Under the pieces are notes generated by a model. It searched no databases and had not been told where the DNA came from. It saw only the letters and a list, made by a program, of their open reading frames with translations. Below are positions 35,037-43,311 of a DNA stretch of 64,000 nt, in pieces. Source of the stretch: Peptococcaceae bacterium BICA1-8 (GTDB lineage: Bacteria > Bacillota > Peptococcia > Peptococcales > BICA1-8); the NCBI GenBank assembly GCA_000802045.1, contig JUEF01000014.1:1-64000 (forward strand). The letters run 5' to 3'. How positions within the stretch are numbered: the stretch's first letter is position 1; every line of letters starts with the position of its first letter. Made by a program: the position numbers and the translations under genes.

Positions 35037-35561
35037 ATGAAGTCAAGAATGCTTATTAATGTGGAGCCTTCAAAATGTACTGGCTGCCGGATGTGTGAGA
35101 TGGCGTGCTCTTTAATTCACACCGGGCAATGCAGCCCTTCGTTGGCTCGTATTAATGTTGTTAAAAATGAAGAACAGGGCATAAATATACCAATTCTTTG
35201 TATGCAGTGCAGTGATGCTCCTTGTATTACTGCTTGTCCAAAAGAAGCTCTATATCAAGACCCGGATAGTGGTTGGGTACTAATTAAAGAAGATTTATGT
35301 ATAGGCTGCAAGCTTTGTCATATGGCATGTCCGGTTGGAGCTTTTCGTTTCCCCAAAGAAACAAAAAAAGTTGTGAAATGCGACCTTTGTGGTGGTGATC
35401 CCAACTGTGTTAAATTTTGTGAACCTGGGGCATTACAATTTACAGCTGAAGTAAATTTCCATCAGCGTAAAAGTTTGAATATTCTTTCAGCTTTTGAGTT
35501 AAAGTTCGATAATGAAAAAGCTGTTAAACACAATCCTACACCAGAGGGAATCCGAATCTAA
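35037..35561 (+). CDS. AOR-associated polyferredoxin (four 4Fe-4S sites)
   Basis: This 174-residue iron-sulfur protein is of the HycB/AOR electron-transfer type. Four cysteine groups are visible: CTGCRMCEMACS, CMQCSDAPCITACP, CIGCKLCHMACP and CDLCGGDPNCVKFC. It should carry electrons from the aldehyde oxidoreductase encoded next door to cellular ferredoxin or another acceptor. A GGAGGTG site precedes the ATG. The gap to the AOR gene is 12 bases. Confidence 0.9.
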   Translation: MKSRMLINVEPSKCTGCRMCEMACSLIHTGQCSPSLARINVVKNEEQGINIPILCMQCSDAPCITACPKEALYQDPDSGWVLIKEDLCIGCKLCHMACPVGAFRFPKETKKVVKCDLCGGDPNCVKFCEPGALQFTAEVNFHQRKSLNILSAFELKFDNEKAVKHNPTPEGIRI

Positions 35562-35573
35562 GGGGGGATGTTA

Positions 35574-37487
35574 ATGTATGGTTGGGCAGGACAGCGTGCT
35601 GTTATTGATGTAACTGAAAAAAAGATTATCATTGAAGAAACTGATCCCCGTGGTATAGAACTTTTTTTAGGAGGCCGTGGTTTAAACTCTTATACTTTAT
35701 ATCAAATGGTGAAACCCGATATTGATCCGCTCGGACCTGATAATCCTCTAATCTTTGGGGTTGGACCTGTAAATGGCACTCTAATTCCTGGATCAGGTAG
35801 GATGACAGTTACTGCTGTATCTCCTTTAACAGTAGTAGCAAATGGAACAAAACCCTGTTTTGGAGATGCCAATATCGGTGGTTTCTTTGGCCCTGAAATG
35901 AAATACGCAGGATTTGATCAACTTATCTTTATTGGTCAATCAGAAGAGCCTATATATATATTTATTAATGATGGGCAAGTGGAAATTAAAGATGCTAAGC
36001 ATTTATGGGGATTAGATACCTGGGAAACAGAAAAAACAATTAAAAAAGAATTAAAAGACAATAATGTGCAGGTTGTATCTATAGGGCCTGCAGGAGAAAA
36101 TCTAGTGCGTACCGCTGCTATCATGCATCATATCAGCCGGGCGGCCGCCAAATGCGGTTTGGGTACGGTTATGGGTTCTAAAAAAATAAAGGCAGTGGCT
36201 GTAAGGGGGACCGGGGGAGTTAAGGTCAAACACCCGGAAGAATTAGAAAAAATTGTTGCAGAAGCAATTAGTATTCTGCAAAATGACCCATCTTCTGTGA
36301 CCTATTCTAGGGTGGGGACGTCCTCATTATTAGCAGCACATCAAAAAGCGGGACGCTTAGCAACAAGAAATTATCAAAACTCCCAATTTGAACACTGGGA
36401 GGATATCTCTTCCGAGGCTTTACAAAAATATTGGAAAAGACCTGCAGCATGCTTTGCTTGTCCTCTTCATTGTGCTCATTATTACGAAATTAATGAAGGG
36501 GAGTTTGCCGGAACAGTGGGCGAAGGTCCAGAATACGTAACTTTAGCTAGCTTTGGATCGAAAATTGGCAATCGCAATTTAGAGAGCATCTTATATTTGA
36601 ATAACTTATGTAACAAGTTGGGATTAGATACTTTAAATACAGGTAGTTCTATTGCTTGGGCAATGGAATGTTGGCAAAAAGGGATAATTGGCCCAGAGGA
36701 TACCGATGGTCTAAATTTAGAATGGGGCAATTACAGAGAAGTTATCACATTAATTAATCGTATAGCAAGACGTGAAGGGGAGTTTGCCTCTTTGTTAGCA
36801 GAGGGAGCCTACTTTGCTGCTAAGAAAGTTGGAAAAGGTTCTGAGCTTTTAGTGAACCATGTTAAAGGCCAAGACCCAGGATTAAGTGATCCTCGTACAG
36901 CACAGGCTTGGGGTTTAGGCTATGCTGTAGCCAGTAGAGGAGGCTGTCATTTAAGAGCACTGCCATCTTCGGAAACCTTCTTCTCTCCCGAGGAAGCAGT
37001 AGAAATGTTTGGTTATGAAGAAGCTGTAGAGCCCCTTGGAATTAAAGGTAAGGGCCGCCTAATAAAATGGTCTGAAGAACAAAGAGCAATAGCCGATTCA
37101 TTAGAAGTATGTAAATTTATTGTTCGCACAGGGCTTATTTACGCCAAATACGAAGCAATGTTTTTCAACGCTGTCACGGGCCAAGATATGACTCCAGAAG
37201 AAGTAATTATTACTGGTGAAAGAATAATTGCCATTGAGAGAGCTTTTAATGTTAGGCAGGGACTTACAAAGGAAGATGACACACTATCCCATCGTTTTCT
37301 TAATGTCCCAATCAGCGAGGGACCCGCTAAAGGTAGAGTTAACAACTTAAAGCCAATGCTGGAAGAATACTACGAGGCCCGGGGCTGGGATTTAAAAACA
37401 GGATATCAATCAAAAAGTAAACTAGTTGAGCTGAAGCTTGAATGGGTGGCAGAAGAACTAGAAAAGTTAGGAAAAGTGGTAGAGTAG
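35574..37487 (+). CDS. aor: aldehyde:ferredoxin oxidoreductase (tungsten/molybdenum)
   Basis: This is a 637-residue AOR-family enzyme with a bis-pterin W or Mo cofactor and one 4Fe-4S cluster. The cluster cysteines are in CFACPLHC (near 300) and LEVCKFIV (near 500). The N-terminal domain has the family patterns GGRGLNSYTLYQ and GPVNGTLIPGSGRM, and the pterin-binding region contains KIGNRNLESILYLNNLCN. It oxidises an aldehyde to a carboxylic acid or runs in reverse, with electrons via the polyferredoxin. ATG at 35574 is preferred over 35568 because AGGGGGG then has normal spacing. The aldehyde is unknown, and the TAXI transporter of the same operon may import the acid or its precursor. Confidence 0.92.
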   Translation: MYGWAGQRAVIDVTEKKIIIEETDPRGIELFLGGRGLNSYTLYQMVKPDIDPLGPDNPLIFGVGPVNGTLIPGSGRMTVTAVSPLTVVANGTKPCFGDANIGGFFGPEMKYAGFDQLIFIGQSEEPIYIFINDGQVEIKDAKHLWGLDTWETEKTIKKELKDNNVQVVSIGPAGENLVRTAAIMHHISRAAAKCGLGTVMGSKKIKAVAVRGTGGVKVKHPEELEKIVAEAISILQNDPSSVTYSRVGTSSLLAAHQKAGRLATRNYQNSQFEHWEDISSEALQKYWKRPAACFACPLHCAHYYEINEGEFAGTVGEGPEYVTLASFGSKIGNRNLESILYLNNLCNKLGLDTLNTGSSIAWAMECWQKGIIGPEDTDGLNLEWGNYREVITLINRIARREGEFASLLAEGAYFAAKKVGKGSELLVNHVKGQDPGLSDPRTAQAWGLGYAVASRGGCHLRALPSSETFFSPEEAVEMFGYEEAVEPLGIKGKGRLIKWSEEQRAIADSLEVCKFIVRTGLIYAKYEAMFFNAVTGQDMTPEEVIITGERIIAIERAFNVRQGLTKEDDTLSHRFLNVPISEGPAKGRVNNLKPMLEEYYEARGWDLKTGYQSKSKLVELKLEWVAEELEKLGKVVE

Positions 37488-37488
37488 C

Positions 37489-37776
37489 ATGAGCCCTATA
37501 ACACTCTTAGTTGAGTATATTCCCATAATCACTGATATAACTAAGGTTAAGTCAGAAAAAATTATCCTAAATGATCCTACAATAAAAGGGCTACTTGACC
37601 AGTTGTGCGATAAGTACGGAAAAGAAATGTTTGATCTTTTTTGGCAAAAGGGCAGAACCTGTCAACGGAATAAATTCGTTTTAACAATTGTTAATGGAGA
37701 CTTGGTACACAAGACAGAGCACCAGCTTTACGAGGAAGACAAAATACTAATAATGCCAGCCCTATCAGGCGGCTAA
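37489..37776 (+). CDS. MoaD/ThiS-family small sulfur carrier
   Basis: This 95-residue beta-grasp protein ends in LSGG, the di-glycine tail that is thiocarboxylated in MoaD and ThiS. Its start is one base after the AOR stop, so it is made with AOR. It probably supplies sulfur for the tungsto- or molybdopterin of this enzyme. A cysteine is present at RTCQRN. MoaD-like proteins next to AOR genes are common in anaerobes. Confidence 0.88.
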   Translation: MSPITLLVEYIPIITDITKVKSEKIILNDPTIKGLLDQLCDKYGKEMFDLFWQKGRTCQRNKFVLTIVNGDLVHKTEHQLYEEDKILIMPALSGG

Positions 37777-37792
37777 TAAGGAGGATAATTAA

Positions 37793-38776
37793 ATGAAAAA
37801 AAACTTAAAATTAACAGTTCTGATTAGTTTGATGGTTTTGTCTATGCTAGCTTCTGCATGTGCTGGGAACTCAGAAGCTCCCAAATCAGTGAAAAAGCAG
37901 TTTGTCTCCATTGCTACGGCTAGTATGGGTGGTTCTTATTATCCAATTGGAGTCGGCATGTCAGAGCTTTTCAATGGCAAAGTTCCAGGAGTTGAAGCAA
38001 AAGTAGAAGTAACAGGTGGAGCTACCGAGAACCCCAAGTTGGTAGGATCAGGAGAATCTGATATCGGCTTTACCAACGCCAGCTTAGCTTTTGATGCTTT
38101 CAGTGGTACAGGTCTTTTCAAGGACAATAAATACGATAAGCTAAGAATTATGTTCTCAGGTGTTGCTCCCGGAACTTTTCATGTAGCAGTTAAAGCGGAT
38201 TCTAATATTAACACCTATGCAGACCTTAAAGGTAAAAAAGTTGCTGTTGGTCCTCAAGGCGGAGGAGCCTTAACTATACTACCTAATATTTTAGAATTAT
38301 TTGATATGAAAATGGAAGATATTAGTCCATCCTATATGTCCTTTGATGAGGGTGTCCAAGCATTAACAGATGGCCACGTTACTGCAGCTATTGTCCAAGC
38401 ACCCCATCCTGCTCCAGCTATAAAAACCCTAGAGGGTACAAAAATACCTTTTAAGTTTATTGAACTTTCAGAGCAACAAAGAACTGAGCTGCTTAAAAAA
38501 TACCCTTATTATAATAAGGTAAAAATTTCCAAAGAGACCTATGGGCTTAGTGCTGATGCACTTACCATCGGTTCAACAAATGTAGTAGTTATTAATGCTG
38601 ATCTTGATGAGGAACTTGTATACCAAATGACGAAGACTATTTTTGAAAATCTCGAAGCAATTCAAAAGGTGCATCCATCGGCTAAATCTATCACTCTAGA
38701 AGATGCTGTTTCAGATTTAATACCTATGCATAAAGGAGCAGAGCGTTATTACAAAGAAAAGGGAGTATTAAAGTAG
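37793..38776 (+). CDS. TAXI-family TRAP transporter substrate-binding lipoprotein
   Basis: This 327-residue binding protein has a signal peptide and a lipobox-like LASAC at about residues 19-23. It also has the TAXI start IATASMGGSYYPIGVGMSEL, GKKVAVGPQGGGALT in the middle, and the end MHKGAERYYKEKG. It is homologous in all parts to the protein at 18.1 kb but diverged, so the solute may differ. Tight spacing after the MoaD-like gene places it in the AOR operon. Confidence 0.9.
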   Translation: MKKNLKLTVLISLMVLSMLASACAGNSEAPKSVKKQFVSIATASMGGSYYPIGVGMSELFNGKVPGVEAKVEVTGGATENPKLVGSGESDIGFTNASLAFDAFSGTGLFKDNKYDKLRIMFSGVAPGTFHVAVKADSNINTYADLKGKKVAVGPQGGGALTILPNILELFDMKMEDISPSYMSFDEGVQALTDGHVTAAIVQAPHPAPAIKTLEGTKIPFKFIELSEQQRTELLKKYPYYNKVKISKETYGLSADALTIGSTNVVVINADLDEELVYQMTKTIFENLEAIQKVHPSAKSITLEDAVSDLIPMHKGAERYYKEKGVLK

Positions 38777-38801
38777 AAAATTGGCAGTAATCTTAGGATC
38801 A

Positions 38802-38836
38802 GGTGAGGGGATATGAGTCTAAGATATCTCCTTACC
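38802..38836 (+). terminator. hairpin between TAXI gene and permease gene
   Basis: 38802-38814 pairs with 38824-38836 over 13 positions including two G-U pairs, loop of nine bases, no T-run. It lies 25 bases after the stop codon and just before the permease ribosome site. Confidence 0.6.
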
Positions 38837-38861
38837 ATTCATAATATTAGGGGGTGTTAAT

Positions 38862-40778
38862 TTGGCTAAGATTACAGAATCTGCACCAACTACTAATAAA
38901 AGACAGCTAAGTGGTATTATTGGCAAAATAATTATAGCTTTAATGGTATTAGGTTCACTATTCCATTTATATACTGGGGGATTTGGGTTATTTTCTACCA
39001 TGACTCAACGTTCAATCCACGTTATGTTTATGTTAGTCCCGGTGTTCTTTCTTTACTCAGCAACAATCAAAGGCTCAAAAAAATTGCCTTGGTATGATAT
39101 TGCCTTTGGGGTCTTGACACTTATTTCCAGTCTATATATATTTTTAACTTGGACTCAACAGACAATGAGGGTTGGTGATCCACCCTTAATGCAGCTTGTT
39201 TTTGGGGCCATCATGATTATCGCTGTACTTGAAGGTACCAGAAGAACATCAGGTAATGCTTTAATGCTTACGGCTACAATTCTTTTATTATACACCTACT
39301 TTGGCAAATACATGCCCGGTGCTTTAGCTCATCGGGGCTACAGCGCGAATAGAATCATTTCATTCTTCTACTCAACTTCTGAAGGAATATACGGAATACC
39401 AATCGGGGTATCTGCAGCGTTAATTGTTTTGTTTGTGGTTTTTGGCTCGGTGCTAAACGCTACAGGAGGAGGTAAGTTCTTTATTAATACAACTTACGCT
39501 CTAACAGGAAGATTAAGAGGAGGTACTGCAAAAACTTCTGTAATAGCCAGTGCCTTAATGGGGATGATTTCAGGTTCTCCAATTGCCAATGTTGTTACAA
39601 CGGGTACGTTTACAATTCCTTTAATGAAAAAAGGCGGTTACAGCCCTGAATTAGCTGCTGCTGTAAGTGCTCTGGCATCTTCTGGTGGAATTCTAATGCC
39701 ACCAGTAATGGGAGCTGCTGCATTTATTATGGCAGAATACCTTGGTGTATCTTATCAACAGGTAGTTTGGGCCGCTCTTATCCCCTCAATTTTGTTTTTT
39801 GCTTCTATTTTCTTTATTGTTGACCTAGAGGCAGCTAAAAAAGGTTTAGTAGGGTTAAAAAAAGAGGAACTACCATCAATTGTACAAGCCTTCAAAGAGG
39901 GGTGGCATCTGGCAATACCTATTATAGCTCTAATAACCTTCTTAATAATGAAATGGTCAGCTAGTAAAGCAGTATTTTGGGCCATAGTAATTCTACTAGT
40001 AGTTGCTTATATAGTACCTTCAACTAGATTGAATTTAAGAGGCTTTATTAAAGCTCTGGAATCAGGTGCTAGAGAAGCAATTCCAATTGCGGTAGCTTGT
40101 GCATCTGCTGGTATCATTGTTGGGAGCTTAGCTTTGACTGGCTTAGGAGTTATGTTCTCAAGCTCTATAATTTCCCTTTCCGGAGGGTCCCAAATAATAG
40201 CTCTCTTCCTGGCAATGATCGGAAGCTTGATCTTAGGCATGGGGATGCCCGCCACTGCCGTTTATATTGTAGCTGCTTCCCTACTTGCACCACCATTAGT
40301 TGATTTAGGTATACCTCCTATAGGCGCCCATTTCTTTATTTTTTATTTCAGTGTCATAAGCTGTATTACTCCTCCTGTAGCATTAACAAGTTATGCAGCT
40401 GCAGGTATAGCTAATACTGATGCCAATAAAGTAGGATGGACGGCCTTTTACTACGGCATTTTGGCTTACATTATACCCTACCTCTTTGTTTACTCTCCTG
40501 TTCTTTTAGGACAAGGAAGTATTACAGAAATAATTATCGCAACGGGAACTGCCCTATTAGGAATATATGCAATTGGGATTGCCCTTCAAGGCTATTTCAA
40601 AGGGCCCGTGAGAGCCTTGGAAAGATTATTTTTCTTTGGAGCTGGTATTTTAGCTTTAATTCCTGAGGGTAAAACAGATATATTAGGAATTGTCTTGGTT
40701 ATTATCCTAATGCTTGCTAACTTTCACCTCGCTAGTAAGCGAGAAAAATTTCAAACCATACAGGTTCCTAGTAAGTAA
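38862..40778 (+). CDS. fused TRAP transporter permease (TAXI type)
   Basis: This 638-residue membrane protein joins the small and large TRAP subunits. The large-subunit motif SALMGMISGSPIANVVTTGTFTIPLM (near 225-250), GGILMPPVMGAAAFIMAEYLG and GMGMPATAVYIVAASLLAPP identify it. It pairs with the TAXI lipoprotein upstream. Unlike the operon at 19 kb it has no DUF1850 gene. The TTG start is supported by GGGGGTG. A terminator hairpin follows about 55 bases after the stop. Confidence 0.92.
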   Translation: MAKITESAPTTNKRQLSGIIGKIIIALMVLGSLFHLYTGGFGLFSTMTQRSIHVMFMLVPVFFLYSATIKGSKKLPWYDIAFGVLTLISSLYIFLTWTQQTMRVGDPPLMQLVFGAIMIIAVLEGTRRTSGNALMLTATILLLYTYFGKYMPGALAHRGYSANRIISFFYSTSEGIYGIPIGVSAALIVLFVVFGSVLNATGGGKFFINTTYALTGRLRGGTAKTSVIASALMGMISGSPIANVVTTGTFTIPLMKKGGYSPELAAAVSALASSGGILMPPVMGAAAFIMAEYLGVSYQQVVWAALIPSILFFASIFFIVDLEAAKKGLVGLKKEELPSIVQAFKEGWHLAIPIIALITFLIMKWSASKAVFWAIVILLVVAYIVPSTRLNLRGFIKALESGAREAIPIAVACASAGIIVGSLALTGLGVMFSSSIISLSGGSQIIALFLAMIGSLILGMGMPATAVYIVAASLLAPPLVDLGIPPIGAHFFIFYFSVISCITPPVALTSYAAAGIANTDANKVGWTAFYYGILAYIIPYLFVYSPVLLGQGSITEIIIATGTALLGIYAIGIALQGYFKGPVRALERLFFFGAGILALIPEGKTDILGIVLVIILMLANFHLASKREKFQTIQVPSK

Positions 40779-40834
40779 TTTGAATTCAAATTAAATATCC
40801 TTAGATAGTGAATTAAATAGTTAGTTTATATTGT

Positions 40835-40862
40835 AAAAGAGTCAGCTCATGCGGACTCTTTT
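40835..40862 (+). terminator. terminator of the AOR/TRAP operon
   Basis: AAAAGAGTC at 40835-40843 pairs with GACTCTTTT at 40854-40862. The hairpin and its upstream flank are nearly the same as those at 14386-14427. Confidence 0.8.
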
Positions 40863-40996
40863 GCATTGCCATGTACTTATTCCCGAAATATTAGGATATT
40901 GTAATAGTATAGCATATGATTATAATTTATTAGATTTTTTAAAAATGTTGATATAATATAAGTACAAGACATTTTATAGATCTATATGGGGATATT

Positions 40997-41173
40997 ATGA
41001 ACAATAGGGTGAACTGTTTAAAATGCCAATTCTATTATATTACCTGGGAAAAAAAATTCCCCAGAGGATGCAAAGCTCATGGTTTTAAGACAGTACAGAA
41101 CCCTGCTGCTCTTGTTTTAAGATCTTCAGGAACAAAATGCCTTTATTTTAAAGAAAAAGAGAATAAAAATTAA
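40997..41173 (+). CDS. small CxxC protein (58 residues), 'uracil-DNA glycosylase-like' family by common annotation
   Basis: This short protein begins MNNRVNCLKCQFYYITWEKK, then FPRGCKAHGFKT, and ends with a further Cys in GTKCLYF. The four-cysteine plan with CxxC suggests a small zinc-binding unit. Very similar orphan proteins occur in many anaerobic Firmicutes and deltaproteobacteria, often labelled uracil-DNA glycosylase without evidence. A TGGGGAT site lies upstream and a good terminator follows, so it is a single-gene unit. Confidence 0.75.
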   Translation: MNNRVNCLKCQFYYITWEKKFPRGCKAHGFKTVQNPAALVLRSSGTKCLYFKEKENKN

Positions 41174-41199
41174 GGGACTTTAACAAAGCTACACCCCAT

Positions 41200-41234
41200 A
41201 AAACCGCTAAACCTGAAAGGTTCTATGCGGTTTT
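41200..41234 (+). terminator. rho-independent terminator after the small CxxC protein
   Basis: AAAACCGC at 41200-41207 pairs with GCGGTTTT at 41227-41234, with an inner AACCTGAAAGGTT helix, followed by CTT. Confidence 0.8.
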
Positions 41235-41315
41235 CTTGTAGCCTTTTGTTTGTTTAATAGAAGGATTGTAGGGTAAGTACTATTGATAGAATCTATAAAG
41301 ATGGGGGAAGAGACT

Positions 41316-41570
41316 ATGGAAACAAAGATATTTTTATTTGCCCTTAGCACCTGTGTATGGTGTAAGAAGACGAAAAAGTTATTGGATGAGCTTGGCGTTA
41401 AATATGATTATGCAGATGTTGATATGTTAAGTGGAGAAGAACGTAAAAATACATTAAATGAATTGGAGAAATGGAATCCCAGAGGTTCTTTTCCAACGCT
41501 AATTATTAACGACAAAGCTATTCTTGGTTATGATGAGAAACGGATTCGGGAGGAATTGCAAAATGGATGA
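41316..41570 (+). CDS. glutaredoxin-like redox protein
   Basis: This 84-residue thioredoxin-fold protein has the active-site CVWC near residue 12 and the cis-Pro region GSFPTLIIND near 56. The chosen ATG follows GGGGGAAG. It overlaps the next gene by eight bases, so it is translationally coupled to the ferredoxin:thioredoxin reductase-like protein. That protein probably reduces it using ferredoxin electrons, giving a small disulfide-reduction system. Confidence 0.87.
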   Translation: METKIFLFALSTCVWCKKTKKLLDELGVKYDYADVDMLSGEERKNTLNELEKWNPRGSFPTLIINDKAILGYDEKRIREELQNG

Positions 41571-42063
41571 GCAAAAGGACAAAGCCGTTGATCAAAGATA
41601 TGAAAAATTAGTTCGGGAGGCAAAAGCGGGAGGATATAATCTAAATCCCGATGTCGATTTTACTAAGGAGCTTGTCCAGGGCCTAATAACTAATGAAAGT
41701 CGTTACGGGTATAAGGCATGCCCTTGTAGGCTTGCAGAAGGAAATAAAAAAGATGATCTGGATATTATATGTCCCTGTGACTACCGAGATCCCGATCTTT
41801 ATAATCATCAGGCGTGTTTTTGTGGTCTTTATGTATCTGATGAAATTGCAGAGGGCAAGGGAGAATTGAGCCCCGTGCCTGAACGGAGAGATAAAAGGAG
41901 CACATCACTTCCCGTGCCTGAACAAAGGGATACAAGAAGCACATCCCTTCCTTATCCTGTATACAGGTGCAAGGTCTGTGGCTATTTATGTGCCAATGAG
42001 CATCCACCAGGGGTTTGCCCTGTTTGCAAGGCGAAGAGGGACCGCTTTCAGCGGTTTATGTAA
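41563..42063 (+). CDS. ferredoxin:thioredoxin reductase catalytic subunit fused to rubredoxin-like zinc ribbon
   Basis: This 166-residue protein has an N-terminal FTR beta domain (about 1-95) with the cluster and disulfide cysteines in YKACPCRLA, IICPCDYRD and QACFCGLYVS. After a linker a C-terminal ribbon reads YRCKVCGYLCA then GVCPVCKAKRDRF, a rubredoxin-like two-CxxC site. The linker contains a 13-residue tandem duplication (PVPERRDKRSTSL, PVPEQRDTRSTSL) that looks like an intergenic repeat captured in the reading frame. It should pass ferredoxin electrons to the glutaredoxin-like protein encoded upstream. Confidence 0.88.
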   Translation: MDEQKDKAVDQRYEKLVREAKAGGYNLNPDVDFTKELVQGLITNESRYGYKACPCRLAEGNKKDDLDIICPCDYRDPDLYNHQACFCGLYVSDEIAEGKGELSPVPERRDKRSTSLPVPEQRDTRSTSLPYPVYRCKVCGYLCANEHPPGVCPVCKAKRDRFQRFM

Positions 42064-42111
42064 AATATAAATCATATTAAAGTGAAAATATTTATGAGTG
42101 AAATTGTTTGT

Positions 42112-42370
42112 AAAAAAGGCCTCCCGGACTGTTGAGAAGGCACTGAAAAGTCCCATTTCGTGTCATTCTGAATGAAACGAAGTGGAATGAAGAATCTTGA
42201 AAGTCGCTTAAATACTAGATCCTTCGCTGTCGCTCAGGTAAGCAGGGTATCAAAATCATGTGTTCCGATTTTGTTTACATCGCTTAGTTTTTTCACCTAA
42301 TGACAATCTTGGGTATTTGTCATATTGTTAGATTTTTTCAGTGGCCTCATTGTTGATGGGAGGCCTTTTT
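42112..42370. mobile_element. MITE-like element, 259 bp
   Basis: Ends are imperfect inverted repeats of about 38 bases: both begin AAAAAGGCCTCCC and end ACTGAAAA when read inward. Inside is an inverted pair typical of clostridial intergenic repeats (TCATTCTGAATGAAACGAAG and AGATCCTTCGCTGTCGCTCA). It has no transposase and lies directly against a degV-end fragment. Confidence 0.55.
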
Positions 42371-42409
42371 GCGTGCTATGGTAAAATGCAAAACCTATAG
42401 AGCCAAATC
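42371..42409 (-). repeat. degV 3'-end-like repeat, copy 2
   Basis: Differs by a couple of bases from 61286-61325, the end of the real degV gene plus its downstream flank. On the minus strand it encodes FGSIGFAF, but the rest of the gene is absent. Confidence 0.7.
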
Positions 42410-42608
42410 AAAATTTAAAATATATATGAATAATTTTTTAAAGAAGAAGGAATTTGCAAATCATTATAGAAATAGAACAAAAAGTGGACCACCCAATTAC
42501 CCAATAATAAATATAACAATATAAAATGACTATATTAATTTACGATTAAGAGCAATCAAAACATTCTATTTTTATTATTACTTTAATTACAACATTCAAT
42601 AGAGAGGG

Positions 42609-43298
42609 ATGAATCCTTACAAAATGGCTTTTAAAAAAATCAATCACAAATGGCTATATAAAGATGTTGTTCTACAAATAGAAGCTTATATTAAAGAAAA
42701 CAAACTCCAGAAGGATGACAAGTTACCAACCGAGAGAGACCTTGCTGAGCAACTGGGTATCAGCCGAGGTACGATAAGAGAGGCATTTAGGACTTTAGAA
42801 GTTAACGGGATTATTGAATCGCGACCCGGAGGTGGGCGGTTTCTAAAAGCTTATTCGGTGCCATCGAGTATCAGAGTTAATATTTTACACGAATTAGAAA
42901 ATGCTGAAGTTGCCGATCTTCTCGAGATGCGCGAGGTTATAGAGTTGAAAATTATTGATCTTGTCATCGCTAGAGCAACGGAAGAAGATCTAGAAAACAT
43001 CAGAAATGCATTGAATAAGAGTAACGAAGTTTACGAAACCGATAATGCTTTTCATCTTGCTTTGGCGGAAGCATCACATAATAATGCATTCTATAACGTC
43101 GTGAAATTTAATTTAGCAACCCTTGCACAAATAAGAAAAATGACTCTTGCTAAACCAGAACGGAGTGAATTAATGACTCAAGAACATAACGTGATACTAG
43201 AAGCTATTCTGAATAAGGATGCCGGAAAAGCTAAAAAAGTGCTCGTGGAGCATTTGAATTCAATAAGAACCTTTGTGAAGAAAACAGAGGAAATGTAA
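42609..43298 (+). CDS. GntR/FadR-family (FCD) transcriptional regulator
   Basis: This 229-residue regulator has an N-terminal winged HTH (about 15-80, PTERDLAEQLGISRGTIREAF) and a C-terminal all-helical FCD ligand domain (about 95-220) with metal-ligand candidates in HLALAEASHNN and the late EHNVILEAI. FCD regulators respond to carboxylic acids. It opens the mutase cluster, 13 bases before the first hydratase gene, and probably represses the cluster and itself. The start is uncertain: ATG 42609 touches the GAGAGGG site and ATG 42624 is 15 bases from it. Confidence 0.85.
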   Translation: MNPYKMAFKKINHKWLYKDVVLQIEAYIKENKLQKDDKLPTERDLAEQLGISRGTIREAFRTLEVNGIIESRPGGGRFLKAYSVPSSIRVNILHELENAEVADLLEMREVIELKIIDLVIARATEEDLENIRNALNKSNEVYETDNAFHLALAEASHNNAFYNVVKFNLATLAQIRKMTLAKPERSELMTQEHNVILEAILNKDAGKAKKVLVEHLNSIRTFVKKTEEM

Positions 43299-43311
43299 GG
43301 GAGGCTTTCAA

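Larger units (their letters stand above)
42064..42608. other. gene-free region with mobile-element and repeat debris
   Basis: This 545-base stretch holds a MITE-like element (42112-42370), a degV-end repeat, and AT-rich sequence leading to the GntR gene. A nine-base palindrome GTGGACCAC near 42483 could be a GntR operator but is too short to claim. No sigma-54 promoter is present. Confidence 0.5.

Noticed and set aside
42480..42490. GTGGACCAC palindrome as GntR operator
   Set aside because: Too short and single. It does not fit the usual FadR-type TGGT-N3-ACCA pattern well enough to report as a site.
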